Source of the DNA: Ovis canadensis
Lineage: Eukaryota; Chordata; Mammalia; Artiodactyla; Bovidae
Direction of reading: 5' to 3'
Assembly (NCBI RefSeq): GCF_042477335.2
Contig: NC_091263.1
Span: forward strand, 67,264,501 to 67,328,500
Length of the DNA stretch: 64,000 nt
Position numbers and translations under genes: made by a program. Shown in pieces: positions 1-11,225 of this stretch. Position 1 is the stretch's first letter. Each line of letters begins with the position of its first letter. A model generated the notes under the pieces. The model saw only the letters and a list, made by a program, of their open reading frames with translations, did no database searches and was not told where the DNA came from.

Positions 1-450
1 GAAGGGGCGGGGCTTAGCCCACCCGCCGGAGTCTCAGGCGCCGCCGGCTCCCGGAGTTTGGAGCCGAGGTCCAGCTGCTGGGAAGCCTGTCACGTCTGCC
101 TCGCGCGCGGTGTCGGGTCCCGGCCCCTGACCTAGCGGCCATGTGCTGGGCGGCAGTCCTCTTACCGGCTGCCTTCGCTAAGACGTGGGAAGCCAACCCC
201 CACCTCACCCCCCGTTCCTCAGGCCCGCCTGGACCCTCCGCCAGGTACCGCGGCTCTTGCCCCCGCGCGGCCCTGCCCACTCTTGTTCCTCTTGGAACAA
301 ACAGCCTAGTTTCTACTGGGAAAGCAGCAGGGGCCTGACCACCGCCTGTTTTTAATAAGGAGCTGGTATTTCCCCGAAATCGCGGCCCCGTGGCTGACCT
401 CACGGGGATGACGGCTGGCGGTGGGCCAGCGGGCGGGGGAGCCGCCTCAG
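1..450. promoter_or_regulatory. CpG-rich segment, probable CpG-island promoter of an unidentified gene
   Basis: The first 450 bases are GC-rich with frequent CpG and GC-box-like GGGCGG near the edge (positions 5-11). CpG density falls sharply after about 460. This is what a mammalian housekeeping-type CpG island or first exon looks like. The short open frames here on both strands resemble no protein I know, so I do not call a coding exon. The island may belong to a gene lying mostly to the left of the window. Direction is undecided. Confidence 0.5.
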
Positions 451-1440
451 GGTGAGCCCCTGACGCCTGGCCTTGCAGAGAGGAGGCGTTCTGGTTTCCA
501 GCCCCAGCCCAGCGGCTGGCTCATCCAAAAATCTGTCCCTCCGTCTGTCTGCCGTGTCGTGCACCCCAGGCCAGTGCTGCCAGCGCCCCTTCTCCTCAGC
601 CCTGCCCAGGGTCCCGCTTCCCTCCTGCCTCCTGTGTGGTCCTGGCAAACCGCTTAACCTCCAACCTCTCCTTTCCTCCCCTGTAGGATGGGGCTGTTGT
701 GGGATTAGAGAGGGGACCAGCAAGGGGGAGCAAATGGACTCCAGGAACAAGTAATTTCCAGGGGGCTGGAGGCGGGGACTCTCAAGAGCTAAGGGGCCAA
801 GGGTCCAGTCTAGGTCTTCCTGGAGCGGAGTTTGGGAGGTAAAGGAAGGGCCTGCGGGGAGATAAATAGGGCAGCACAGATGTCCTGGTGGAATGAGAGT
901 GTTCAGTGAAGGGCCAGCATAGAGGGCTGAGGACACCCCTTGAGGGAAGGGTGTCAGGAAAGGCTTTGCAGAGGAGAAAGCAAAGAGTGAGGTGCAGTTA
1001 GTCAGGCTGAGAGATGGGGGGCCAGAATACTTAGGCAATGAAGAGGTGGGGTGGGGGCCAGAATGGAGAGTGGAATCAGACAGTTGGGTCCCAGGCATCC
1101 CTGGGAGTGAGTAGGGACTCTGTTAGAGGCCCTGGAGGGGGCGAGGGCCCCTGGGAACTGGTCCTGAAGCCCTGTCTGTAGCTGAGAGACAAAGAGAGCC
1201 AGAGGAGGACACAGATTTCAGTGGAGCAACAGGAACCCTCTGGGGGACAGGGAGAGGGGTTGTAGCAGGTGGATAGGTGAGCGATGGACGCATCTGGTGG
1301 CTGGAAGATTTGTTTGCTTTGGGGCTTATACTTTCTGGATGCTTGGGCCCCCACTGAAAGGAACAACAGTAACCCTAATACCGAGCAAAGCATGTGCCAG
1401 GCAGTGCTTACAGGTGGCTGATCTCAACTCTGCTCAATTC
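451..1440. other. Unannotated single-copy-looking flank
   Basis: Moderately GC-rich sequence beside the CpG island. Open frames occur on both strands (for example 400-1098 minus) but have low-complexity composition and no recognisable domain. I see no convincing exon, RNA gene or repeat. Confidence 0.4.
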
Positions 1441-1444
1441 TCTT

Positions 1445-1640
1445 CCCCAGAGTTTTATTCATTCATTCATTCATTCATTCATTTAACAGATGCTTATTGA
1501 GTGCCTGCTCTGTGCCAGCCCTGTTTGGGTGCTGGGACCCCAGCAGTGACAAGACAGATAAAACCCCGTCCCCAGAAAGTTTACGTATGGAAGGGGAAGA
1601 CAGCCCACATATACTGAGTAAAACGTATAGTATTTCAAAT
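1445..1640 (-). mobile_element. LINE L2 3' end fragment with (ATTC)n
   Basis: An (ATTC)n run at about 1454-1482 is followed by a stretch matching the reverse complement of the mammalian L2 tail (end-in-ATGA-repeats type, with the ...GTGCCTGGCAC... core diverged). This is an ancient repeat shared across mammals. Confidence 0.65.
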
Positions 1641-2239
1641 TGTGAGAAGTGCCACAGAGAAAATTAGAGGATAAGGGTGATCAAGAGGGCAGAGTAGAGG
1701 GGCACACTTTTTCAGAGGGTGTCCTGGGAAAGCCTCAGTGAGGAGGAGACATTTGAGTACACCCCAAATCTGGTTCACCGCCTCTTAGCCAAGAATAGTT
1801 TTTCCAGAAGAGCATTTGCAATCATTTCCATGATAGGGAACACTAATTTTGACGTTATCCCCCTAAAGAATTCCATTCTTCATAGTAGACCTGTATTACC
1901 CCAAACCAAACCAGAACAAAACAAAACACAAAACAAAACAAACCCAGTACTCAGTTCTTCTCGTTGTGTATTGAATTTCATCAATATACATTTTGTGGAA
2001 ACTCTCTTTCTTGTTATCTAAGTACCTGCATACACTAGATTTTTGTCTCTCAACCCGCAAAGCCTAAGATATTTAGTATCTGGCCTTTACAGGAAAAATT
2101 TACTGATCCTGGTATAGATCCAGGAGGTGAGGAAATAAGCTGTGTGGTTATCTGGGGGCAGAGGCAGGAGCTAGTGAGGCACATGGAAGAGGCCAGTAGG
2201 GTTGGAGCCCTGTAAATGAGGATGAGAGTGGAAAGAAAG

Positions 2240-2562
2240 GGTCAGAGATGCAAATGAACTTAGAAAACAAACAGACTCACAGACTTAGAGAATGCACTTA
2301 GAGTTGCCGGGGAGAAGGATGGGGGGAAGGATAAGGAGTGTGGGATTGACATGTGCACACTGCTGTATTTAAAATGGGTAACCAATAAGGACCACTGTAT
2401 AGCGTGTACAAGTCTGCTCACTGTTATGTGGCATCCTGGATGGGAGAGGAGTTCGTGGGGAGAATGGATAAATGTATATGTATGGCTGACTCCCTTTGCT
2501 AGTCACCTGAAATTATCATAACTTTGTTAATTGGCTCTACCCAATACAAAATAAAAAGTTAA
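2240..2562 (+). mobile_element. Ruminant L1 3' end
   Basis: The stretch has the usual layout of a ruminant L1 3' untranslated end: 'actcacagacttagagaa', a purine-rich block, 'cactgtatagc', 'tcacctgaaattatcataac', then 'caatacaaaataaaaa' and an A-rich tail near 2550-2570. It is a 5'-truncated copy with no coding capacity. Confidence 0.65.
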
Positions 2563-3194
2563 AAAAATGAAAGATCAGAGGAACACAGGCAGATGGTAGA
2601 AAGCCTTGTGCCAGTTCCTAGATATTTTTTAAAAAATGTGTGCGGCTATCTTTAATGCAATATCTTTTTTTTTCTATTACATTTTCTAATTTATTATTGC
2701 TACAGATAGAAAGTTATTGATTTTGTATATTGATCTTTTCCCCCAGCCCTCTTAGTTTGTTTTTGTATAGTTTTATTAATTTTTCAGGTGGTTTGTTTGG
2801 ATTTGTTTTAGAAAGCAATTATATCTTCCACAAATGATGCATTTTGATTTTCCTGTGTATAAATAGCTCAGTTTCTTCCATTCTTTCCCTCCCTGCACTC
2901 CCCTCTGCTTGCCTCCCTGCTCTCTCCCCTTCCTTCCTTCCTCTCCCCTCTCCACAATGCACAGGGTTCCATTTCTTCACATCATTACCAACACTTGTTA
3001 TTTTCTGTGTTGTTGATTTTAGATTGTTTATTTTTAGCCATCGTAATGGGTATGAAGTAATATCTTGTGGTTTTGATTTGTATTTTCCTAATGATTAGTG
3101 ATGTTGGGTAAAAAACATGATGTCTTTTCATGTGCTTACTGGCCATTTCTGTATCTTCCTTGGAAAAATGTCTACTCAATTTCTATGTTCATTT

Positions 3195-3287
3195 AAATTT
3201 ATTTATTTTTAATTTTAATTGGAGGATAATTGCTTTACAAAGTTGTGTTGGTTTCTGCCATGCAATAATGTGAGTCAGCCATAAGTA

Positions 3288-3356
<69 letters not shown>

Positions 3357-3400
3357 TCCCACTTGAGCCTCCCTCCCATCCGCTCCATCCCACCACCTAT
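3195..3400 (-). mobile_element. Younger L1-family 3' end nested in older L1
   Basis: An 'attggaggataattgcttta' block followed by a (GT)n(AT)n microsatellite and a 'cctccctcccatcc' block interrupts the older L1 antisense sequence, which resumes after about 3400. I infer a nested insertion from the continuity of the older L1 on both sides. Confidence 0.5.
3285..3356. repeat. (GT)n(AT)n microsatellite
   Basis: A short (GT) run is followed by about 27 uninterrupted AT dinucleotides, likely length-polymorphic. Confidence 0.95.
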
Positions 3401-4369
3401 GTTGATTTTTGGATTGGGTTGTTGGGGTTCTTGTCACTGAGTTGTAGGAGTTCTTTATGTGCTTTGGATACTAATCCCATATCAGATATATGACTTACAA
3501 ATATTTTCTCTCTTTCTGTGGACTATCTTTCAACCCTACTAATAGTGTTCTTTGTAAACCAAAAGTTATTTTGATGAAATCCAGTTTATCTGTTTTTTCT
3601 TTTGTATCTGTGCTTTCGGAGTCATACCCAAGAAATCACCATCAAATCCAATCTCATGAAGATGTTTTCCTATGTTTTCTTTTAAGAGTTTTATAGTTTT
3701 AGCTCTTACACTGAGGTCTTTGATCCATTTTGAGTTAATTTTTGTATATTGTGTAAGGTAAGGGTCCAACTTCATTCTTTTCAATGAGGATATACAGTCT
3801 TACCAGCGCAGTTTGTTGAAAATTCCATCCTCTTTTCATTGAATGTTCTTGACATCCTTGTTGAAAATCATTTAACTGTATATGTGAGGTGTTTTTTTTT
3901 TTTTTTTTCTGAGCTCTCTGTTCTATCTTCCTATTCTTCAATATAGAATGCCTTTCCGTTTAAGTCTTCAATTTCCTTAAAGGAAGTTTTTGTATCTTTC
4001 AGTATACTTTCACCTTCTTGGTTAAATGTGTTTCTAAGTATTTTATTCTTTTTGATATAAATTGCAAATGGACTTGTTTTCTTAATTTCCTTTTTTTAAT
4101 CCTAATTTTATTTTAAAAAATGAATTTTAGCGAGGTGTATTTTTCAGTGCAGTAAATTGCACATATTTGACTAGCTTTGAGATATATATATATATTTGTA
4201 AAGCCACAATATCCAAGATGCAGAACAATTCCAGCCCTGTAAAAGTGCCCTTGTGTCCCTTCACGGTTCATTCTTCCCTCTGCCCCTGGCCCAAGGCAAC
4301 CACTGCTCTGCTTCCTGCCACTAGTATTTGGCTTTTGTTGTTTTTACTGGGCCATTTGTCTTCTTACAG

Positions 4370-4560
4370 AGTTGTAAGAATTTTCATGTGTTCTGGATAC
4401 AAATATTTTGTCCTATAGATGTATTGCAAATATTTTCTTTCAATCTCTGCCTTGAATTTTTCATTCTTTCAACAGTAGTTTTCAAAGAACAGAATTTCTT
4501 AATGTTGATAAAGTCCACTTTATCGATTTTTCTTCGATCAACTGTTTTTGCGTCTGCTTC
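4370..4560 (-). mobile_element. L1 antisense fragment
   Basis: Typical antisense L1 3' region ('gtattgcaaatattttcttt...' followed by the 'ttgataaagtccactttatc' motif), continuing the L1 material left of it. Interrupted at about 4565 by a SINE. Confidence 0.6.
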
Positions 4561-4564
4561 ACAA

Positions 4565-4780
4565 AGGGGCTTCCCCAGTGGCTGAGTAGGTCAAGAATCC
4601 TCCTGCAATGCAGGAAACACAGGAGACACAGGTTCAGTCTCTGGGTGGGAAGGATCCCCTGGGGGAGGGAATGGCAACGCTCTCCAGCATTCTTGCCTGG
4701 AGAACCCATGGACAGAGGAGCCTGGCGGACTACAGTCCATGGGGTTGCAAAGAGTCAGACACGAATGAGTGACTAAGCAC
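4565..4780 (+). mobile_element. Bov-tA SINE
   Basis: Starts 'gggcttccccagtggctgag' and ends with the 'gcaaagagtcagacacgaat' motif, the usual ruminant tRNA-derived SINE layout in plus orientation. Confidence 0.85.
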
Positions 4781-4864
4781 GCATTACTTCACAAAAGTAT
4801 TTGCCTACTTCAGGGTTACACAGCTTTTGCCCTTATAATTTTTTCTAGGAGTGTTAACATTTTT

Positions 4865-5150
4865 ATTTATTTATTTCTGGCTGTGCTGGATTTCTGTTGC
4901 TGTTCGGGCTTTCTCTAGTTGTGGTTTGAGGGCTTCTCATTACGGTGGCTTCTCTTGTTGCTGAGCACAGGCTCTAGGGTGCACGGGCCTCAGGAGTTGC
5001 AGCTCCCGGGCTCTAGAGCACAGGCCCAGTAGTTGGGGCACACGGGCTTAGTTGCTCCGCAGCATGTGGGATCTTCCCAGGTTAGGGATCCAACCTGTGT
5101 CTCCTACATTGGCAGGTGGATTCTTTACCATTGAGCGAAGCCCTAGGAGT
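4865..5150 (-). mobile_element. CHR-type SINE
   Basis: Antisense copy of the cetartiodactyl CHR SINE: 'ggctgtgctggatttctg', 'cttctcattacggtggcttc', 'gtgggatcttcccaggttag' and 'ttctttaccattgagcg' in order. Confidence 0.8.
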
Positions 5151-5154
5151 TTCA

Positions 5155-5575
5155 CAGTTTTCGGTTTGATATTTAAGCTGTCATTGATTTCTGGTTAATA
5201 TTTGGTTTAATTTCCTTTTTGATTGTTCACTATTACTGTATAGAATGCGACAAATCTTTGCGTGTTGGTTTTATATCCTGCAACGTTTCTGAATTCATTT
5301 GTTATCTCTATTAGGCTTTTTCTTTGTGTGGAATCTTTAGGGACTTCTATATATAAGATCATGTGAACAGAGTTGGTTTTACTTTTGCCTGTCCAGTTTG
5401 GGTGCCTTCATTTTGCCTAATTGCCTGGCTAGAACTTTCAATACTGTGTTGAATAGAAGTGGTGGAAGTGGGACTCCTTGTCTAGTTCCTGATCTTGGGG
5501 GAAAAGCCTTAGGTCCTTTGCCATTAAGTATGGTGTTCATAGTGGGTGTTTCTCTTTTTCTATATGACTTTATGT
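5155..5575 (-). mobile_element. L1 antisense fragment
   Basis: Reads as the complement of L1 ORF2 reverse-transcriptase-region sequence (the 'caatactgtgttgaatagaa' and 'gggactccttgtctagttcc' block). Continues the older L1, split by SINEs on both sides. Confidence 0.7.
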
Positions 5576-5579
5576 ATCT

Positions 5580-5905
5580 AGTTTATTTCTGGCTGGGCGG
5601 GTCTCCACTGCTGCGCAGGCTCTCTCTGGTTGCGGTGAGTGAGGGGCCCCAGCTGCAGTGCCCGGGCTTCTCACTGAGCTGGCCTCTCCTGTTGTGGGGC
5701 ACAGGCTCTAGGCATGTGGGCTTCAGTAGCTGTGGCACCCGGGCTCAGTCGCTGTGACTCCTGGGCCTAGAGCACAGGCTCAGCAGCTGTGTTGCACAGG
5801 CTTAGTTGCTCCACGGCGTGTGGGATCTTCCTGGACCAGGGATTGAACCTATGTCTTGTACATTGGTAGGCGAATTCTTTACCACTGAGCCGCCAGGAAA
5901 GCCCC
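5580..5905 (-). mobile_element. CHR-type SINE
   Basis: Second antisense CHR SINE: 'tctggctgggcgggtctcc' to 'accactgagccgccaggaaa', with the standard internal blocks. Confidence 0.8.
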
Positions 5906-6007
5906 TCATTGTGGCTTTTTCGTATATGGCCCTCATCATATTGAGGAGGTTTCTTTCTATTCTTAGTTTACTGTTTTTTTTTTTTTAAATTATGAAAGAG
6001 TGTTGAA

Positions 6008-6222
6008 AAGTGAAAGTGAAGTCGCTCAGTCATGTCCGACTCTTTGCAACCCCATGGACTGTAGCCCACCAGGGTCCTCCATCCATGGAATTTTCTAGGC
6101 AAGAGTACTGGAGTGGGTTGCCATTTCCTTCTCCAGGGGATCTTCCCAACCCAGGGATTGAACCTGGGTCTCCCACATTACAGGCAGACACTTTACTGTC
6201 TGAGCCACCAGGGAATCCCAAA
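6008..6222 (-). mobile_element. Bov-tA SINE
   Basis: Antisense copy: 'gaagtcgctcagtcatgtcc' through 'gagccaccagggaatccc'. Confidence 0.9.
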
Positions 6223-6224
6223 GA

Positions 6225-7560
6225 AAGGAATGTTCTTGCCTCAGCTGAGATGATGTGTGTTTGTATGTGTGTGCATGCTTATTTTTCTTCTCTGAACATA
6301 TTTAAAATAACTATTTTGAAGCCTTTGTTTACTATGTTCAACACATGGGGTCCCTAAAAGATAGTTTCTGTTATCTGCTTGTTTTCCTACTTATTGGTTA
6401 AACTTTCGTGTATCTTTTATTGATAAAAAAAAATTAGTCAGTCTAAGAAAGAAATGGAAACTTTTGTTTGAGCCAACCTGAGGATTATAATCCGGGAGAC
6501 AGTCTTTTAGAAAGTTCTCCGAATTGTATTGTTCTGCCTCTTAGAGGTCATTGCACAGTTGTATAAGATTTGAGACCAAGGTTTATGTATCAGAGTCACA
6601 TATTGACAATTTACGTAGTCCAGTAAGGTTAGAGGGTTACTGTGACCTCTTATAGGATTGAGAAAGGAATGTTATCTCCTAAGGAGTTACCTTCTGGTGT
6701 CAGGAGGAAATTGCTTTTCTTTTGGTGAGTAGGCATTCCCGTGTCTTCTAAATGGATTTAGTTATATGATGCAGATACACAATGCGCACTAAAGATGAGG
6801 GGGTAGTGGCTCAAACAGGCAGAGAAAGAAGTTTATGTTTAAAATTTTATTTCATCCCTTTGTATGTTTTGTAATTTTTTCATTGAATAGCAGACATCAC
6901 AGATAATGTAGTATAACAAACTTGGATACTGATTCCTGCTTACCCTGGATTGTGATCATTTGTCTATTTGTTTAGTATTTGTGTGAGATAATTTTGTGAA
7001 GTCTCTCCCCCTCAATTTGCAGCCTCTGATATCCCTGCTCAGTTTTTTTTTTTCCTTGTTTTTATTTTGTAGCCTGGCTTCCTAGTGTTAACTCGTGGAT
7101 CAGCATAAGCCTCTTCTTGGTCACTGGTTGTGTGTAAGCCCCTTTGGTTAGTTTTATTTTCACTGTTTACCTTTGGAAATGTGTGCATGTCTTGGAGACT
7201 GTTTTCACCGTTTAGGGAATTTACTTTTCCCCCACATGTTCATCTGATGACTAGAAACTTGGAAATTCCCTGTCCATTCATTCCTAAAAGATACAGCCTT
7301 TGGTATGTGCACTGCCTCTCAGCCAACTATGGATGAGTGTGATTTTATTTTTAAGCTGGGCTTTTTAGGAGTTGCCCCTGGGTCAGAAAAGCTCACTGTG
7401 CAGGCAGTATTTGGCCAGAGGTTGTGCTTTGATCCGCTGAACTAGCAAGGGTTCTGCCCTCTGTTGATAGATCTGTCTATGGTTTGGGAAGCGCATTTAT
7501 ATTCGCTCTACTTCGTGCTCTTTTTTTTTTTTTTAAATCATTTTATTTATTATTTTGTCT
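6225..7560 (-). mobile_element. Mostly degenerate old L1 5' region; remainder unrecognised
   Basis: 6225-6420 and 6850-7500 resemble the antisense of old mammalian L1 5'/ORF1 sequence. 6440-6850 I do not recognise. No exon is supported; the open frame at 7130-7336 looks like a chance frame in repeat sequence. Confidence 0.4.
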
Positions 7561-7563
7561 GTT

Positions 7564-7901
7564 AGTAGCGCCCCCTTGCGGCAACTAGGGAAAACGTCGT
7601 GCAGCAACAGGACTTGCCAGGACTTCCCCAGGACTTCCCTGGTGGCTCAGACGGTAAAGCGTCTGTCTACAATGCAGGAGACCGGGGTTTGATCCCTGGG
7701 TTGGGAAGATCCTCTGGAGAAGGAAATGGCAATCCACTCCAGTACTATTGCCTGGAAAATCCCATGGACAGAGGAGCCTGGTAGGCTACAGTCCATGGCG
7801 TCGCAAAGAGTCCATGGGGTCGCAAAGAGTCGGACATGACTGAGCAGCTTCTCTTAGTTGCTGCACGACGTTTTCCCTAGTTGCCGCAAGGGGACGCTAC
7901 T
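7564..7901. repeat. 45-bp inverted repeat flanking a SINE
   Basis: The left arm, 7564-7608, is the reverse complement of the right arm, 7857-7901, with one mismatch by eye. The 248-bp spacer contains a Bov-tA SINE. The right arm continues smoothly into an antisense CHR SINE, so the left arm looks like an inverted copy of CHR sequence. Confidence 0.9.
7625..7850 (+). mobile_element. Bov-tA SINE
   Basis: 'gacttccctggtggctcaga' to 'gtcggacatgactgagcag'. The end of the element shows an internal duplication of the 'gtccatgg(c/g)gtcgcaaag' block. Confidence 0.9.
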
Positions 7902-8130
7902 CTTTAGTTGTGGTGCTTGGGCTTCTCATTGCGGTGGTTTCTCTTGTTGAGGAGTATGGGCTCTAGGGTGCATGAGCTCGAGTTGCGGCTTCCCGGCTCT
8001 AGAGCGCAAACTCAGTAGTTGTGGCGCAGGGGCTTAGTTGCTTCGCAGGCTGTGGGATCTTCCCAGATCAGGGATCGAACCTGTGTCTCGGCAGGCAGAT
8101 TCTTTACCACTGAGCCACCAGCGAAACCCC
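7857..8130 (-). mobile_element. CHR-type SINE
   Basis: Antisense CHR copy ending 'accactgagccaccagcgaaa'. Its first 45 bases form the right arm of the inverted repeat. Confidence 0.8.
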
Positions 8131-9540
8131 TGCTTCCTGTTCTTATTGTTCCTGGGTTGGCGTAGCCTAGCCCATGCACAGCGGTTTAGACCCCCCGGGG
8201 ATGAGTGTGCTTCCAGGAGCACTCTTCTTGGCCACCTCTTTCACTGGTTTTCTCTTTTAAACTTCTGGTTAATCTGCTGTTAATCTGTCGCTAGCTTCAT
8301 GAAGCTACTGACGCTCTCTTAACTGCTCACCAGGAAGATCTCTTTTGTTCTTAACAACTCCATTAGGCATGAGTTTCTCCACCCTCTGTTCCAGATGATA
8401 AATTCAGTTATTTCAACCAGAGTCACAGAGCACTTCTTTCAGCCTGCCTGTTCTCCCGGGCAGGATGTTTGAGCTATTATTGCAGCAGAGCTAGGGAAGC
8501 GGATGGCAGCCTGCTTCTCCTGGAGTGAAACTCCTGTTCTAGGAGTGGGCACTGGAGAGTGAGACAGTATCTCCCTTGCTCCGGTGTGGAATCTCTGCTC
8601 TGGGAGGGAGCTGGGAGAGGGCCATTGAAGACCTAGGGTTCTTAGCCTGCTCTGCCTGGACCAGAGCCTCTGCTCTGAGCAGGAATTAAGTGAGGGAAGG
8701 AAGCTCTGGTTCTCTTAGTCGCGCCTGCTAGAATAGAGCTTCTGCAGTTGCTCTTGGGAGAGTGAAAGACACAGCTATCTACTTCTGAGTGAAACTGTAG
8801 TTGGGAGAGAGGGAGACCCGTTGACTTGGCCACTTGCCCAGAGCAGAGTTCCATAATACGAAGCTAAGGAGTGGGGATAGGAGCCGGTCGTGGCTCGCAT
8901 ACCACAGACTCTTGCCAAGAACTCTTCGTTCTCACCAAGATTTTTTAGATTTTCTTGCATAAATATTTCTCAGTTTTCTGTGTCCTCTCAGGCCAATTTC
9001 CAGAGAACTTAAATAGTTATTTTTCTAATAATTTTCACCAGCTATAAATAGCTTGCTCTCTAAAGAGAGAATCAGTTAAGTTCCTCATGCAGCCATTCTG
9101 GAAGTACAAAATCATAGTTTTAATATCTGTCTAAACATTTTGCTGTTTTCTAGATATTTTTATATTATTGGTTTCTAGCTTAATACTCATAATCTGAAGA
9201 CATATTTTGTATAATTTTAATTCTTTTGAATTTGCTGCCATTTGTTTAATGGTCCATAATATGCTGTATTTTGGTGTATGCTACATGTGCACTCAAAAAA
9301 AGTATATTCTGTTGTTGTTAGGGTCGAGTATTCTATAAACGTCAGTTAGGTCTAATTCACTGATAGTGTTTCGCAGATCTTATATATACTTACTAATTTT
9401 CTGTATACTTTTTCTGTCAATTATGAAAGATATGTTAAATTTCCAAATTCTAATTGTGGTCATAATGTCTTTTTTTTGCCCTTGCTCTGTTAATTTTGAA
9501 GATTTGTTGCAAGCTCCATTTAGGATCCTAACATATTTAG
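8131..9540 (-). mobile_element. Degenerate L1 (antisense) with imperfect internal repeats
   Basis: From about 8950 the sequence reads as antisense L1 ORF2 ('ctgttgttgttagggtcgag', 'ctaattgtggtcataatgtc'). 8510-8850 shows loosely repeated units of a 'ctctgctctgggag'-like phrase, perhaps part of an L1 5' region. No exon seen. Confidence 0.45.
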
Positions 9541-9769
9541 TTGAAAATCCCATGGACGGAGGAGCCTGGGAAGCTTCGGTCCCCGGGGTAGCTGAGGGTC
9601 GGACACGACTGAGCGACTTCACTTTCACGCATTGGAGAAGGAAATGGCAACCCACTCCAGTGTTCTTGCCTGGAGAATCCCAGGGGTGGGGGAGCCTGGT
9701 GGGCTGCCGTCTATGGGGTCGCACAGAGTCGGACACAACTGAAGCGACTTAGCAGCAGCAGCAGCAGCA
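9540..9769 (+). mobile_element. BOV-A2-type SINE with (AGC)n tail
   Basis: Two related halves ('aatcccatggacggaggagc' and 'gagaatcccaggggtgggg') end in an (AGC)n run at about 9753-9768, the layout of the dimeric BOV-A2 SINE. Confidence 0.85.
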
Positions 9770-10189
9770 CTATGCTATTAATATCTTTATCCCTGACAAT
9801 ATTCTTTGTTCTGATGTTGACTTTACCTGATAGTAATCTAGCCATTTCTTCTTTTGATTAGTGCTTGCATTATGTATTATATTCTATACTTTCCCCTATA
9901 ACCTGTCTATGTTTAATGTGGATAAATAGTTGTGCTTTTAAAAAAAATCTCGACAGTATGTCTTAATTTATATAATACAACATGAACATGAATTAATAAA
10001 ACTACTAATTTAATCTAATAGATTCATTTACCTTTGTAAGTACTGTTATTGTTGGATTAAAATCTACCATCTTGCTTGTTTTTTTCTATTTGTCCTGTCT
10101 CTTCTTTCTCTTTTCCTCTCTTTCTCCTTCTCTTTACATTAATGGAGTCTTTTTTATGATTCTGTTTTTCCCTCACTATTGTCTTCATG
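9770..10189 (-). mobile_element. L1 antisense fragment, continued
   Basis: Resumes the L1 antisense sequence interrupted by the SINE ('gatgttgactttacctgat', 'gtgcttgcattatgtatt'). Confidence 0.5.
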
Positions 10190-10406
10190 CTCTGCTCAAT
10201 CACTCAGTCATGTCCGCCTCTTTCTAACCCCCTGGAATGTAGCCAGTCAGGCTCCTCTGTCCATGGAATTTTCCAGGGAAGAATCCTGGAGTGGGTTGCC
10301 ATTTCCTACTCCCGGGGATCTTCCCCACCAAGGGATTGAACCCGTGTTTCCTGTCTCCTGCACTGGCAGGTGCGTTCTTTACCATTGTGCCATCTGGGAA
10401 GCCCAT
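10190..10406 (-). mobile_element. Bov-tA SINE
   Basis: Antisense copy with 'cactcagtcatgtccgcctc' at one end and 'gtgccatctgggaagccc' at the other. Confidence 0.88.
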
Positions 10407-10867
10407 TATTATCTATATTATGGTAAATCACTTTGATGATAAGTAACGTTTTTTGAATCACAAGTTGTATCTAGCTACTTTATGAAGTCCCTGTGCTGTC
10501 CAAAGCTAAGACAAGATGTAAGATAGGCATTTCCATGCACATTTGCAGTAGATATGTTTTCTGAGCTTTCTGTTACTGTTCCAGAAGCAGTTTTTGTACC
10601 TCAATGTCAGCATAAAGGAGATTGACATATTTCAAAAATCTATGTAACATGGTGGTTGAGTGGCTTCCACCTAAACTTCAATGAAGTGATTAATTTGCAA
10701 TGTAGTGACAGGATAAAAGGCAAATGACAGGAGAAGAATCCAAAAGAACTCAATAAATACCTTTCAAGTGAAGATTTTTTTGCTCCAAGCCATATGTTCA
10801 TGGGTTACTAGCAGCATTTGGTGACACTTCTCTGCATGAGATGCACTCTTAAAGATGAAATGTAGAG
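10407..10867. other. No feature recognised
   Basis: AT-rich sequence with no convincing exon. The 'gcaatgtagtgacaggataa' region matches nothing I can name. Confidence 0.4.
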
Positions 10868-10998
10868 GGACTTCCCTGGTGGTCCAGCGGCTAAGACTCT
10901 GTGCTTCCAATACAGAGGGGCGAGTTTGATCCTTGGTTGGGGAAGTAAGGTAAGATCCCACATGCCATGTGGCAAAAAACAAACAAACAAACAAAAAA
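10868..10998 (+). mobile_element. CHR-type SINE with (AAAC)n tail
   Basis: 'gacttccctggtggtccagc' followed by the tRNA-like body and an (AAAC)n tail at about 10976-10997. Confidence 0.75.
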
Positions 10999-11084
10999 AC
11001 CAACAAAACGATGAAACACATAAAATATCATTGTAGTTCACCATTAATAGAAAGCTTGCAATTGGTTTTTCTGTCTAAAAGTAA

Positions 11085-11225
11085 TTTAGCTTTGGCTGCG
11101 CTGTATCTTCATCGCTGCAATGGGCTTTCTCCAGTTGTGCCGAGTCGGCTTCTCAGTGCAGTGGCTTCTCGTGGAGCACGGGGTTTAGGGCTCATGATTT
11201 TTGGGTTTGCTGGTTTGCAACATCA
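11085..11225 (-). mobile_element. CHR-type SINE fragment (truncated)
   Basis: 'agctttggctgcgctgtatc' to 'agtggcttctcgtggagcac' matches part of an antisense CHR SINE; the rest is lost. Confidence 0.5.

Larger units (their letters stand above)
2840..4130 (-). mobile_element. Old L1 ORF2/3' end, antisense, interrupted
   Basis: The plus strand reads as the complement of the conserved L1 ORF2 carboxy end and 3' tail (for example 3566-3784 minus, with 'LDPYLTQYTKINSKWIKDLSVRAKT' type sequence). A younger L1-family tail with a microsatellite sits inside it at about 3195-3400. Many stops; a dead copy. Confidence 0.75.

Noticed and set aside
400-1098. A 232-codon minus-strand frame near the CpG island.
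   Set aside because: GC-rich sequence gives long chance frames. Composition is Pro/Ser/Leu-rich without any recognisable motif, and there are no exon-like borders.
3189-3493. Tyr-Ile repeat peptides on both strands.
   Set aside because: They are translations of the (AT)n microsatellite.
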